Shown piece by piece: positions 6,240-14,771 of a DNA stretch of 20,490 nt. Source of the stretch: an uncultured Bacteroides sp. Its GTDB lineage: Bacteria > Bacteroidota > Bacteroidia > Bacteroidales > Bacteroidaceae. Position numbers and translations under genes: made by a program. Positions within the stretch are counted from its first letter, which is position 1, and every line of letters starts with the position of its first letter. The notes beneath the pieces are model-generated. The model searched no databases. It was not told the origin of the DNA and saw only the letters and a list, made by a program, of their open reading frames with translations. The DNA lies in assembly GCF_958445495.1 (NCBI RefSeq), contig NZ_CAUCSQ010000068.1, forward strand, positions 1 to 20,490, written 5' to 3'.

Positions 6240-9077
6240 ATGAGAGAGAAAACAACTAACGGACAAATCATCATCGTTTTCACCGAACATCCGGTATTCG
6301 GCGCACTGCTAATTCCCTATATTGCGGAAAAATCGGAAGACGGCACATTACAGCTCATAGAGCAAGCCTTCCACATCTCGCCGGAAGCCGTCGCACAAAT
6401 GAGCGAAACCGAAAGGCGCGTTATCGGCATCGCCTCGCAATATACGGAGAAATACCTGATGAATCTCTATTCCCGTGAGAAAACAGTGTCACGCTTTCTG
6501 CATAAACTGGCCGAAAAGCCTGAACTGATAAAAAACGACATCCGTCCGTTCATAGAGGAAAAATTGCAGGAAATGCTCGGTTTAATACGCAAAGACGGTT
6601 TGCCTCTTTATCAGAAACAAGCCGGGAATAAAACATTGTACGCCCACCACGCATACCATATCCATCCCCTCGATGCCGAAGTACGCTTCACATTCCATGC
6701 CGGCAACAACACATTCCGTTACTGGCTGCAATGCTATTACGAAGGGCAACCGTTTTCCCTAGACGAACAGAAACCCGTCATCACACTGACCTCCGCCCCG
6801 ACCGCCCTGTTACTCGGAATGAATTTATACTTCTTTCCGCATATAGACAGTACCCGGCTCCTGCCTTTCACCAAAAAGAAAGTAATCAGCGTGAACGATT
6901 CGCAAATCGGGAAATATATCAACAACATTATCATCCCGATTGCACGCTACCACGAAATTGAAACAGAAGGACTGGACATAATCGAAGAAGAATGCCCCTG
7001 CGAGGCATTACTTTCCCTTGAAGATGCACTCCGTGAACACCAGTCATTACAACTAGACTTCCGGTATGGAACTCAAAAATTCGCACCCGATGACACCGTA
7101 GAAATGAAAAGAATCATTTATCGGGACGAATCCGGGCAAACTTTCTCCTTCCGGAGGGATATCGCCGCAGAAAAGAAAGCCATTTCACTGTTAATAGATT
7201 CGGGACTGCAACGTATCAGCAATACCCGTTTCAAGCTGCCTGATAACGCCCCGGAGAAAACACTCGCCGAATGGATTGACAACCACCGGGAAATGCTTCA
7301 ATCCTCCTTTCAGCTCACCGGTAACATCGGAAACGCTCCCTATTGCCTTGACGAAATACGCATCGAGCAAAGCTGCGACGATGAAGTAGACTGGTTCGAA
7401 CTCCATATCACCGTCATTATCGGTAACTTGCGTATTCCCTTCTCACGCTTCCGCAGACACATCCTCGAAGAGAAAAGAGAATACCTCCTACCCGACGGAA
7501 GCATGATTTTCCTACCGGAAGAATGGTTCAGCAAATACGCGAATATACTGGAAAAAGGCATCCAGACAGAGAAAGGAATCCGCCTGAAACGCACATTCAT
7601 AGGCGCGGTACAGGCAGCTTTAAACAAGAAAGAATTTCCCAAGCCCTCAGTCCCACGGCAATTCAAGAACATCCCCGTCCCCAAAGAACTTAAAGCCACA
7701 TTACGCCCCTACCAGCAAAAAGGTTTCTCGTGGATGGCGTACCTGTACAAATCAGGATTCGGCGGCTGCCTGGCAGACGATATGGGACTGGGCAAAACCC
7801 TCCAGACACTCACTCTGCTGCAACACATATACAAACCTTCCGCCCCTCCAAAAGCAGCGACCCTGATTGTAGTACCGACCTCGTTACTTCACAACTGGCA
7901 ACGGGAGACAAAACGCTTTACAATACTTTCAGCGATTGAGTACAACAGCAATATCGCCCTGTCCCCAAAACCGGAAAGGTTCTTCAAACACTTTCAACTG
8001 ATATTCATTACGTACGGCATGATGCGGAACAACGTCGACGCGCTCCGCTCCTACACATTTGAGTACATCGTGCTTGACGAAAGCCAGAACATCAAAAACA
8101 GCGATTCCCTCACCTTCCGTTCAGTTCTCCAACTGAAAAGTAACCACCGGCTGGTATTGACAGGAACTCCCATCGAGAACTCTTTAAAAGACTTATGGGC
8201 GCAATTCCATTTTATACAACCCGACCTGTTAGGAACAGAAAGCGACTTCCAAAAACAATTCATGATTCCGATTCGCCAGGGAGACACTCGTTCGGAAATC
8301 CGGTTGCAACAACTGATAGCCCCGTTTATCCTCCGCAGAAGCAAAGGTGAAGTCGCCCCGGAACTCCCCCCGCTAACTGAAGAGATGATTTATTGCGACA
8401 TGGGCGAAGAGCAGAACGCCCTCTATGAACAAGAGAAAAACAGCCTGCGCAACATATTAATCCAATACCCTCAATCCATAGACCAGATGCATTCATTCAG
8501 CATCCTGAACGGCATCTTGCGGTTACGCCAACTAGCCTGCCACCCCCAGCTTGTTTTCCCCGGTTTTAACGGTGTTTCCGGAAAAAACACACAAATCATC
8601 GAAACATTCGATACGTTGCGAAGCGAAGGACACAAAGTCCTGATTTTTTCTTCATTCGCCAAATACCTGGAGATACTTGCCGAAGTCTTTGAGGAGCGAG
8701 GATGGAGATACGCCCTATTGACAGGAACAACTAACAACCGTTCATCCGAAATCGCCCATTTCACCGAACAAAAAGACGTGCAAGCCTTCCTCATTTCCCT
8801 AAAAGCGGGAGGAGTAGGACTTAATCTGACCCAAGCCGACTATATATTCATTATCGACCCTTGGTGGAATCCTGCCGCCGAATCGCAGGCCATCGCCCGC
8901 GCCCACCGCATCGGACAGAACAAACAGGTAATCGCCTACCGTTTCATCACCCAAAACAGCATTGAGGAAAAAATCCTCTACCTGCAAGAAGAAAAACGCA
9001 AACTGGCAGAGACATTCGTTACCGACAGCGAATTGCCCATACTAAGTAATGAACAATGGGCAGACCTGTTAAAATGA
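6240..9077 (+). CDS. SNF2/RapA-type DEAD/H helicase-like ATPase
   Basis: This is a 945-aa cytoplasmic SNF2-family double-stranded-DNA translocase. All key motifs are present: ADDMGLGKT (512-520, Walker A), the VVPTS block (545-549), DESQ (613-616, Walker B, a variant of DEAQ/DEAH), LTGTPIEN (640-647), FILRR (696-700), FSSF (803-806), GGVGLNLTQAD (857-867) and AIARAHRIGQ (884-893, arginine finger region). The ATPase core fills about 485-945. The N-terminal 480 residues show no motif I recognise, including no CxC...CxH SWIM zinc finger. Bacterial SNF2 proteins of this shape are probable chromatin or transcription-complex remodellers, but the role of this one is unknown. It has its own promoter and no obvious operon partner. 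Confidence 0.92.
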   Translation: MREKTTNGQIIIVFTEHPVFGALLIPYIAEKSEDGTLQLIEQAFHISPEAVAQMSETERRVIGIASQYTEKYLMNLYSREKTVSRFLHKLAEKPELIKNDIRPFIEEKLQEMLGLIRKDGLPLYQKQAGNKTLYAHHAYHIHPLDAEVRFTFHAGNNTFRYWLQCYYEGQPFSLDEQKPVITLTSAPTALLLGMNLYFFPHIDSTRLLPFTKKKVISVNDSQIGKYINNIIIPIARYHEIETEGLDIIEEECPCEALLSLEDALREHQSLQLDFRYGTQKFAPDDTVEMKRIIYRDESGQTFSFRRDIAAEKKAISLLIDSGLQRISNTRFKLPDNAPEKTLAEWIDNHREMLQSSFQLTGNIGNAPYCLDEIRIEQSCDDEVDWFELHITVIIGNLRIPFSRFRRHILEEKREYLLPDGSMIFLPEEWFSKYANILEKGIQTEKGIRLKRTFIGAVQAALNKKEFPKPSVPRQFKNIPVPKELKATLRPYQQKGFSWMAYLYKSGFGGCLADDMGLGKTLQTLTLLQHIYKPSAPPKAATLIVVPTSLLHNWQRETKRFTILSAIEYNSNIALSPKPERFFKHFQLIFITYGMMRNNVDALRSYTFEYIVLDESQNIKNSDSLTFRSVLQLKSNHRLVLTGTPIENSLKDLWAQFHFIQPDLLGTESDFQKQFMIPIRQGDTRSEIRLQQLIAPFILRRSKGEVAPELPPLTEEMIYCDMGEEQNALYEQEKNSLRNILIQYPQSIDQMHSFSILNGILRLRQLACHPQLVFPGFNGVSGKNTQIIETFDTLRSEGHKVLIFSSFAKYLEILAEVFEERGWRYALLTGTTNNRSSEIAHFTEQKDVQAFLISLKAGGVGLNLTQADYIFIIDPWWNPAAESQAIARAHRIGQNKQVIAYRFITQNSIEEKILYLQEEKRKLAETFVTDSELPILSNEQWADLLK

Positions 9078-9121
9078 AACCGCCACAACATAAAACCCGC
9101 CACTCCACATCCGACTGCCGG

Positions 9122-9140
9122 ACCGTACAAATCACGGTTT
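9122..9140 (+). terminator. Weak hairpin after the SNF2 gene
   Basis: ACCGT (9122-9126) and ACGGT (9134-9138) can pair around a 7-nt loop, followed by TT and a pyrimidine run. The stem is only 5 bp, so this is tentative. Nothing else in the 138-bp gap looks like a terminator. Confidence 0.2.
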
Positions 9141-9167
9141 CCCTTCCCATCTTTTCCGTATCCGGCC

Positions 9168-9197
9168 TTGCAATCAGACTTTTTTACTTTATCTTTG
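9168..9197 (+). promoter_or_regulatory. Promoter for the HAD phosphatase gene
   Basis: TATCTTTG (9190-9197) is a perfect TAnnTTTG -7 box. A TTG at 9168-9170 lies 19 nt upstream and may act as the -33 element. The ATG at 9216 follows 18 nt after the -7 box. Confidence 0.65.
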
Positions 9198-9215
9198 CAA
9201 AGTAAATGATACCGC

Positions 9216-10028
9216 ATGGAATACAAACTAATCGTGCTCGACCTCGACGGCACACTCACTAATTCTAAAAAAGAGATAAGTCCCCGCAACAGGGAAACAC
9301 TGATACGCATCCAAGAACAGGGCGTTCGCCTGGTCCTGGCTTCCGGCCGGCCTACCTACGGCATTGCGCCGCTGGCGAACGAATTGCGCATGAATGAATT
9401 CGGAGGGTTCATCCTGTCCTACAACGGAGGAGAAATCATCAACTGGGAAACACAAGAGATGATATATGAAAATGTACTGCCCAATGACATCATCCCCCTA
9501 CTTTACGAATCCGCCCGCAGTTACCGGCTCACCATCCTGACTTATGACGGGAACGAAATCGTAACCGAGAATTCCCGGGACACATACGTACGGAAAGAAG
9601 CCTTTCTCAACAAAATGGCGGTTCGCGAGACAAACGATTTCCTGACAGATATCACACTCCCCGTAGCCAAATGCCTGATTGTAGGAGAAGCCGACCGGCT
9701 CATCCCGCTGGAAGCGGAACTCAGTCTTCGGCTGCAAGGACGTATCAATGTTTTCCGTTCAGAACCCTATTTTCTCGAACTGGTTCCGCAAGGCATCGAC
9801 AAAGCTCTGTCGCTCGCCGTCTTATTACAAGAGACAGGAATAAGGCGGGAAGAAGTCATTGCCATAGGAGACGGTTACAACGACCTGTCCATGATTAAAT
9901 TCGCAGGACTGGGCATCGCAATGAAAAATGCGCAGGAACCGGTAAAAAAAGCGGCGGACTATATCACCCTGAGTAATGACGAAGACGGCGTTGCCGAAGC
10001 GGTAGACAAGTTTCTATGTCAACCATAG
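9216..10028 (+). CDS. Cof-type HAD-IIB sugar-phosphate phosphatase family protein
   Basis: This is a 270-aa cytoplasmic hydrolase of the haloacid dehalogenase superfamily, Cof/YidA-like (type IIB cap). Motif I is LDLDGTL (8-14, nucleophile Asp9, acid/base Asp11). Motif II is LASGRP (Ser43). Motif III is GIDKALSL (Lys195). Motif IV is IGDGYNDLSM (217-226; Asp219, Asp223). The large cap domain lies between motifs II and III at about 85-185. Such enzymes usually dephosphorylate sugar phosphates, nucleotides or PLP with broad specificity, so no single substrate is assigned. It has its own promoter and is followed 59 bp later by cysS, which also has a promoter box. Confidence 0.92.
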   Translation: MEYKLIVLDLDGTLTNSKKEISPRNRETLIRIQEQGVRLVLASGRPTYGIAPLANELRMNEFGGFILSYNGGEIINWETQEMIYENVLPNDIIPLLYESARSYRLTILTYDGNEIVTENSRDTYVRKEAFLNKMAVRETNDFLTDITLPVAKCLIVGEADRLIPLEAELSLRLQGRINVFRSEPYFLELVPQGIDKALSLAVLLQETGIRREEVIAIGDGYNDLSMIKFAGLGIAMKNAQEPVKKAADYITLSNDEDGVAEAVDKFLCQP

Positions 10029-10050
10029 ACTACATATCCGGATTTTATAC

Positions 10051-10058
10051 TAACTTTG
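10051..10058 (+). promoter_or_regulatory. -7 promoter box for cysS
   Basis: TAACTTTG matches TAnnTTTG and ends 29 nt before the ATG at 10088. No clear -33 TTTG is seen at 19-nt spacing. Confidence 0.6.
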
Positions 10059-10087
10059 CAAGGGCAATAAAACAAATATAAAATGTT

Positions 10088-11569
10088 ATGGAACATCAAC
10101 TTACCATTTACAACACATTAGACAGAAAGAAAGAGTTGTTCGTACCGCTCCATGCTCCCCACGTAGGGATGTACGTATGCGGGCCGACCGTTTACGGCGA
10201 TGCCCATCTGGGACATGCGCGTCCGGCCATTACATTTGACGTGCTCTTCCGCTATCTCACTCATTTAGGATATAAAGTACGCTATGTGCGCAACATAACC
10301 GACGTAGGCCATCTGGAACATGACGCCGACGAAGGAGAAGACAAGATTGCAAAGAAAGCGCGCCTGGAAGAACTGGAACCGATGGAAGTCGTCCAATATT
10401 ACCAGAACCGCTACCACAAGGCGATGGAAGCCCTTAACGTACTTCCTCCGAGCATTGAGCCGCACGCCTCAGGACACATCATCGAACAAATCCAACTGGT
10501 GCAGAAGATACTGGATGCCGGATACGCTTACGAGAGCGAAGGCTCCGTCTATTTCGACGTAGCCAAATACAATAAAGATCATCATTACGGCAAACTCTCC
10601 GGACGCAATCTGGACGACGTATTAAATACGACCCGCGAACTGGACGGGCAAAGCGAAAAACGCAACCCCGCCGATTTCGCCCTCTGGAAAAAAGCACAGC
10701 CGGAACATATCATGCGCTGGCCGTCTCCGTGGAGTGACGGTTTTCCCGGATGGCATGCCGAATGTACCGCAATGGGACGTAAATACCTCGGCGAGCACTT
10801 CGATATCCACGGAGGAGGAATGGATTTGATTTTCCCGCACCACGAATGTGAAATCGCACAATCCGTAGCTTCACAGGGAGACGACATGGTGCATTACTGG
10901 ATGCATAACAACATGATAACCATCAACGGGACAAAGATGGGAAAATCACTGGGCAACTTCATCACCTTGGACGAGTTCTTCAACGGAACCCATAAATTGC
11001 TGGCCCAGGCTTACACCCCGATGACTATCCGTTTCTTCATCTTGCAGGCGCACTACCGCAGCACGGTCGATTTCAGCAATGAAGCGTTACAAGCATCGGA
11101 AAAAGGCCTGCAACGTTTGATGGAAGCCATCGACGCACTGGAAAAGATACATCCGGCATCCGCCACTTCGGAAGACATCCGCATCAACGAGTTGCGTGCG
11201 AAATGTTACGAAGCGATGAACGACGACCTGAATACCCCGATTGTCATCGCACAACTCTTTGAAGGCGCCCGTATCATCAATAGTGTAATCGCCGGAAAAG
11301 CCACCCTCTCCGCCGAAGACTTACAAAACCTGAAAGAAACCTTCCATCTGTTCTGTTTCGACATTATGGGACTGAAAGAAGAAAAAGGTTCTTCGGACGG
11401 ACATGAAGCCGCCTATGGAAAAGTAGTGGACATGTTGTTGGAACAACGAATGAAAGCGAAAGCGAATAAGGATTGGGCTACTTCTGACGAAATCCGTAAT
11501 ACACTGACCGCACTTGGATTTGAAATCAAAGACACCAAAGACGGTTTTGAGTGGAAACTGAACAAATAA
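10088..11569 (+). CDS. cysS: Cysteinyl-tRNA synthetase
   Basis: CysS charges tRNA-Cys in the cytoplasm. The 493-aa class Ia synthetase has the HIGH motif as HLGH (40-43), within VYGDAHLGHARP, and the KMSKS loop as KMGKS (283-287). The zinc site that selects cysteine is complete: Cys31 (YVCGPTVYG), Cys226 (WHAECTAMG), and His251 and Glu255 (FPHHECEIAQ). The C-terminal anticodon-binding region, ending in the GFEIKDTKDGFEWKL type motif, is full length. ATG 10088 is chosen; another ATG at 10083 is out of frame and stops quickly. The gene faces the chondroitin operon tail-to-tail. Confidence 0.98.
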   Translation: MEHQLTIYNTLDRKKELFVPLHAPHVGMYVCGPTVYGDAHLGHARPAITFDVLFRYLTHLGYKVRYVRNITDVGHLEHDADEGEDKIAKKARLEELEPMEVVQYYQNRYHKAMEALNVLPPSIEPHASGHIIEQIQLVQKILDAGYAYESEGSVYFDVAKYNKDHHYGKLSGRNLDDVLNTTRELDGQSEKRNPADFALWKKAQPEHIMRWPSPWSDGFPGWHAECTAMGRKYLGEHFDIHGGGMDLIFPHHECEIAQSVASQGDDMVHYWMHNNMITINGTKMGKSLGNFITLDEFFNGTHKLLAQAYTPMTIRFFILQAHYRSTVDFSNEALQASEKGLQRLMEAIDALEKIHPASATSEDIRINELRAKCYEAMNDDLNTPIVIAQLFEGARIINSVIAGKATLSAEDLQNLKETFHLFCFDIMGLKEEKGSSDGHEAAYGKVVDMLLEQRMKAKANKDWATSDEIRNTLTALGFEIKDTKDGFEWKLNK

Positions 11570-11895
11570 AGCCCCGTCAAAGAAAGCAATCGGAAAAGGA
11601 ACAGGCAGCATCGGGCCGAAGACGGTGTTGCCATACGGTAAAATCGGAATCCATTCAAAGGACTCTCCCTTTCCATAAACAGGAGAAAAGCACTTTGCCG
11701 AAGGAATGCCGGAACACCACGCAAAGCAACCGGCAACCTCCAACCGGACATTGAAAATCAAGGGATGTCCATCAAGTAAATAAGGTGAAGAGTAAGTTCC
11801 CATAGAACAGGTAAACTTACTCTTCACCGAATTCCAAAAATGCAGAATTTACTGAATGTCTCTTCAACAATACGGGATTTATCAAATTCCTCCCC
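11570..11895. other. 326-bp convergent intergenic region
   Basis: This is the gap between the 3' ends of cysS (+) and the lyase gene (-). The only clear structure is the perfect inverted repeat at 11784-11828. The stretch 11570-11780 has short reading frames on both strands without recognisable content or good starts. I see no gene, RNA gene or mobile-element end. Confidence 0.6.
11784..11828 (-). terminator. Strong inverted repeat closing the chondroitin operon
   Basis: A 15-bp perfect inverted repeat lies here: GGTGAAGAGTAAGTT (11784-11798) against AACTTACTCTTCACC (11814-11828), with a 15-nt loop. On the minus strand the stem is followed by a T-rich stretch (TTATTTACTTG), which suits termination of the lyase transcript 68 nt past its stop. 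On the plus strand the following bases are not T-rich, so it may only partly stop cysS transcription. Confidence 0.7.
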
Positions 11896-14760
11896 TTACA
11901 TACTTTTCAAAACCATTTCGACGGGTTGCCCATGCTGGCAAGTCACGGTTACTACCGTATCGTCCCCCTGCTGCTGCAACCGGACATTCTCCATCGGGGC
12001 TGCCAACGTCCAACTTCCTTTGAGACGTATATCCTTACGGACAGGACGGCTGGGTTCCTTGGTCGTATATGTTTTCTCCTTTATGTTCAGGTTCGGGTCA
12101 CAGACACTTATACGGATTCCTCCGCCCGGTTCCTCCGCATACATCACCAAAGTCTCCGCAGGGATGCCGGCAACCACCTTGCCGCTGTCAGACCGGTAAT
12201 CTTCAAAAGCGGCATACCCGGTAATACCGGTTTTCCTGTCATAAACGACGTGGGCAACCTGGTCACGCTGCAACACCTCATAAGGAACAACCTTACGGGA
12301 ATCCTCCAACTCAGAGGCAGAAGGCTGAATCAAAACCATATATTCGTATGTCGCCCCCTTAGGCGCTTTCCCATGCTCCAGCCACGCGGAAGAGAACTTG
12401 CCTTTCGTCACTGCACGAGTCTTTTCATGGCGTGATTCCTGCTCCGCTACTTGTGAACGGACAGTCCCGTCAACCACATGATAATAATTGTCATAACCGT
12501 CCTGCAGCCAATAACCGTCATCTCCCGCCTTGGCATCCTTTCCATTATACTTAACCTGGAAAAGGGTCGTTTCCGTAGGATAATCCGTATTGCTGTTCGT
12601 GATACCTGTCCCCAAACAAACCATCCGGTTATCGAAACAAAAGACAGACTTACGAGCTACAAAATCAGACGTAAAATTCTCATAGTCGCGTTCCATCAGC
12701 TTCATGGCAAACATACCGTTCCGCCCGTCCAGAGAGGTGCTTCCGGAAAAATTCTCTTTCGAACGCGCCATCATAGTCCCTTTCAACGGACTGTCGAGCA
12801 ACTCGAAAGGCAGATGAATCGTAGTCGTCCCCGGCAGCCGGTTCCAGTCCCAGCCTTCCTGTACAAAACCGCTTCCGGCACGGGACACCGGATTCCCCTT
12901 CCCCATAATCTGTACGGAGCCATAACTCTGGTAACGCCCGTAACGATTGTCCTTCACATAAATTTCAGCGCCCCAGACATCAGTAGTATATCCTTTCAGC
13001 GTCACCATCCAGTCCGCCCGACGGAAAATTCCCGCTGAACCGTAATTATAAACGAAAAATCCCTGCGGTGCACGGGCAGGCTCGATTCCTTCCTTCTTAA
13101 AGAAACGGGCGTTCGGCGTATCCCGTCCGTTCAGTAACCGTAAATAATCTGCCGCCAGACCCCGGTCGAACGAATCTCCCTTGCCCGACAAATCACCGGA
13201 TAAGGCGATATGGGCAAATGCCTCAATATCCTCACTTCCCATCTTTCCGTTAAAAGGATGACGACCGCTGATACCAATCCCCCATTCGTAAAGATTACAG
13301 TAATTGCGCATGGCGACAAAAGCCGACTTTATGTGCTGACGGGCTTCTTCCGTCAATTCAAAGCCCGTACCATTGGTAAACGCAATGAACTGCCCCACTG
13401 TTGCCAGCACTCCCGTCGTATATCCCGGATAAAACCCTCCATGATGGAAAGTAGTGCCGTCTATTTTTATGCCGCCAATCGTGCCCGGCGTATAACGCAA
13501 AGAAGAAGACAACCAACGGGACAATCCGCTCAAAGCCTGCTCTTGTTCCCTCATGTCGGGAAACATCATGGCAGAAATAAATTTCGCCATCAACAGCGTA
13601 TGCCAGGAATCCAACAATTCGTCACGTGTCGGAGAACAAGGGCGGCGAGTTTCCTGCAAAGCCGCCCAGAAACGCAATGCAGACAAATAAGTGTCCCGAT
13701 GGGGATGCCGATAAATGGCATCGCGCATCAGCCATGCGGTCGTATATATCTTACGTATCTGATAACCGTAATGATGATTGGTTCCCATGCCACTGCCAAA
13801 TGCAAATCCCTGATCGATGGCATAGTCAAACACCATGAAATAATTCTCCTCCGACGTCTTGTTCCGATTGCAAGAGGCGTCATAGGCGAAACCGGCCAGC
13901 ATCTTCTCAATATCATTCCATGACATCTCCCCCTTCTTCTTGTCCTGTTCGTCCGGTGCCACAATAGGAGTCCCGACAAACCCCGTTCCCGCGGCAGATG
14001 GCTTGATGGCCGCCTTTTCAAAAGTTTTGTAGGCGGCGTTCACCTGTCCTTGAGGGGCTTTCTCCACCTTCAGGAAATCCGTCAGGCGTTGTTCAACGGT
14101 TTTCAGGTCCTTCTTCTGCCGGTCGGTCAGTTCAGACGCCAGAGGAATGTCATAAGACAGTTGTTCCCATTTCCAGACCAGGCACCAATGCCAAAGGTCC
14201 CGGTTAGACAACCCGTTGTTGGTAGGCAACTGTTGGTCCGGAGTAGTGCGGAGATTCATCTTTTTCTCCGGGAATGTCAGACGGTCCAGAAAGACACGTC
14301 CTTTTCGTTCGGGAGCAACCAGCCTGTAAGCCACAATATTCTTGTCTTTCTTGTTCCCCTTCATATACTCGAAGGAAATCCAGCAGGCACGCCATCCCGC
14401 CGCCTGCAAATGATAAGAGAACCAATAAGAGACCTCACCCTCCTTATTCAGAAATTCAAAACGGATGGAGTCCTGCTGCGGCTTCTCGTTATAAAGCCAC
14501 AAAGTAATGCCGAACTGTTTTTCTTTTTTCGCGTTCAATGATAAAGGAGACACCCGGACATCCAAGGTAGAACCGGGTTGGAAATCCCATTCCAGACTGC
14601 TTTTCCCTTCTTTATAGAAAAGAGAAGAGATTTTCAGTTCTCCCTTTCCAGCCGCTTTAAATGTTTCGGGCACTTCATCCTCAAAACCGGTAAACTGGGC
14701 GAAAGCCGGAGAAGCCGCTGCGAACAGAAACAACAGCAGATAATAAACATTCTTTTTCAT
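11896..14760 (-). CDS. Polysaccharide lyase family 8, chondroitin sulfate (ABC-type) lyase
   Basis: This lyase cleaves chondroitin/dermatan sulfate by beta-elimination, giving delta-4,5-unsaturated disaccharides. With the ATG at 14760 it is 954 aa, starting MKKNVYYLLLFLFAAASPAFA with a Sec signal peptide cut before Gln. This start is preferred over an in-frame GTG three codons upstream. Domain order is a beta-sandwich N-terminal domain (about 25-165), an alpha/alpha toroid catalytic domain (about 185-570) and C-terminal beta domains. The catalytic motif HHGGFYPGY supplies His440 and Tyr447, and SGRHPF supplies Arg500. These correspond to H501, Y508 and R560 of Proteus vulgaris chondroitinase ABC I. 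The signal peptide has no lipobox, so a soluble periplasmic enzyme is inferred. It is the last gene of the operon, 11 nt after the sulfatase stop. The B. thetaiotaomicron counterpart from memory is BT_3350. Confidence 0.92.
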   Translation of the reverse strand: MKKNVYYLLLFLFAAASPAFAQFTGFEDEVPETFKAAGKGELKISSLFYKEGKSSLEWDFQPGSTLDVRVSPLSLNAKKEKQFGITLWLYNEKPQQDSIRFEFLNKEGEVSYWFSYHLQAAGWRACWISFEYMKGNKKDKNIVAYRLVAPERKGRVFLDRLTFPEKKMNLRTTPDQQLPTNNGLSNRDLWHWCLVWKWEQLSYDIPLASELTDRQKKDLKTVEQRLTDFLKVEKAPQGQVNAAYKTFEKAAIKPSAAGTGFVGTPIVAPDEQDKKKGEMSWNDIEKMLAGFAYDASCNRNKTSEENYFMVFDYAIDQGFAFGSGMGTNHHYGYQIRKIYTTAWLMRDAIYRHPHRDTYLSALRFWAALQETRRPCSPTRDELLDSWHTLLMAKFISAMMFPDMREQEQALSGLSRWLSSSLRYTPGTIGGIKIDGTTFHHGGFYPGYTTGVLATVGQFIAFTNGTGFELTEEARQHIKSAFVAMRNYCNLYEWGIGISGRHPFNGKMGSEDIEAFAHIALSGDLSGKGDSFDRGLAADYLRLLNGRDTPNARFFKKEGIEPARAPQGFFVYNYGSAGIFRRADWMVTLKGYTTDVWGAEIYVKDNRYGRYQSYGSVQIMGKGNPVSRAGSGFVQEGWDWNRLPGTTTIHLPFELLDSPLKGTMMARSKENFSGSTSLDGRNGMFAMKLMERDYENFTSDFVARKSVFCFDNRMVCLGTGITNSNTDYPTETTLFQVKYNGKDAKAGDDGYWLQDGYDNYYHVVDGTVRSQVAEQESRHEKTRAVTKGKFSSAWLEHGKAPKGATYEYMVLIQPSASELEDSRKVVPYEVLQRDQVAHVVYDRKTGITGYAAFEDYRSDSGKVVAGIPAETLVMYAEEPGGGIRISVCDPNLNIKEKTYTTKEPSRPVRKDIRLKGSWTLAAPMENVRLQQQGDDTVVTVTCQHGQPVEMVLKSM

Positions 14761-14771
14761 TCCGCACACAT

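Noticed and set aside
13210..13923. 237-codon plus-strand frame antisense to the lyase gene
   Set aside because: It lies wholly inside a well supported PL8 gene and has no recognisable protein features; it is a shadow frame.
14761..14769. GTG start for the lyase three codons before the ATG
   Set aside because: The ATG at 14760 gives a standard MKKN signal peptide start; the extra Met-Cys-Gly adds nothing typical.
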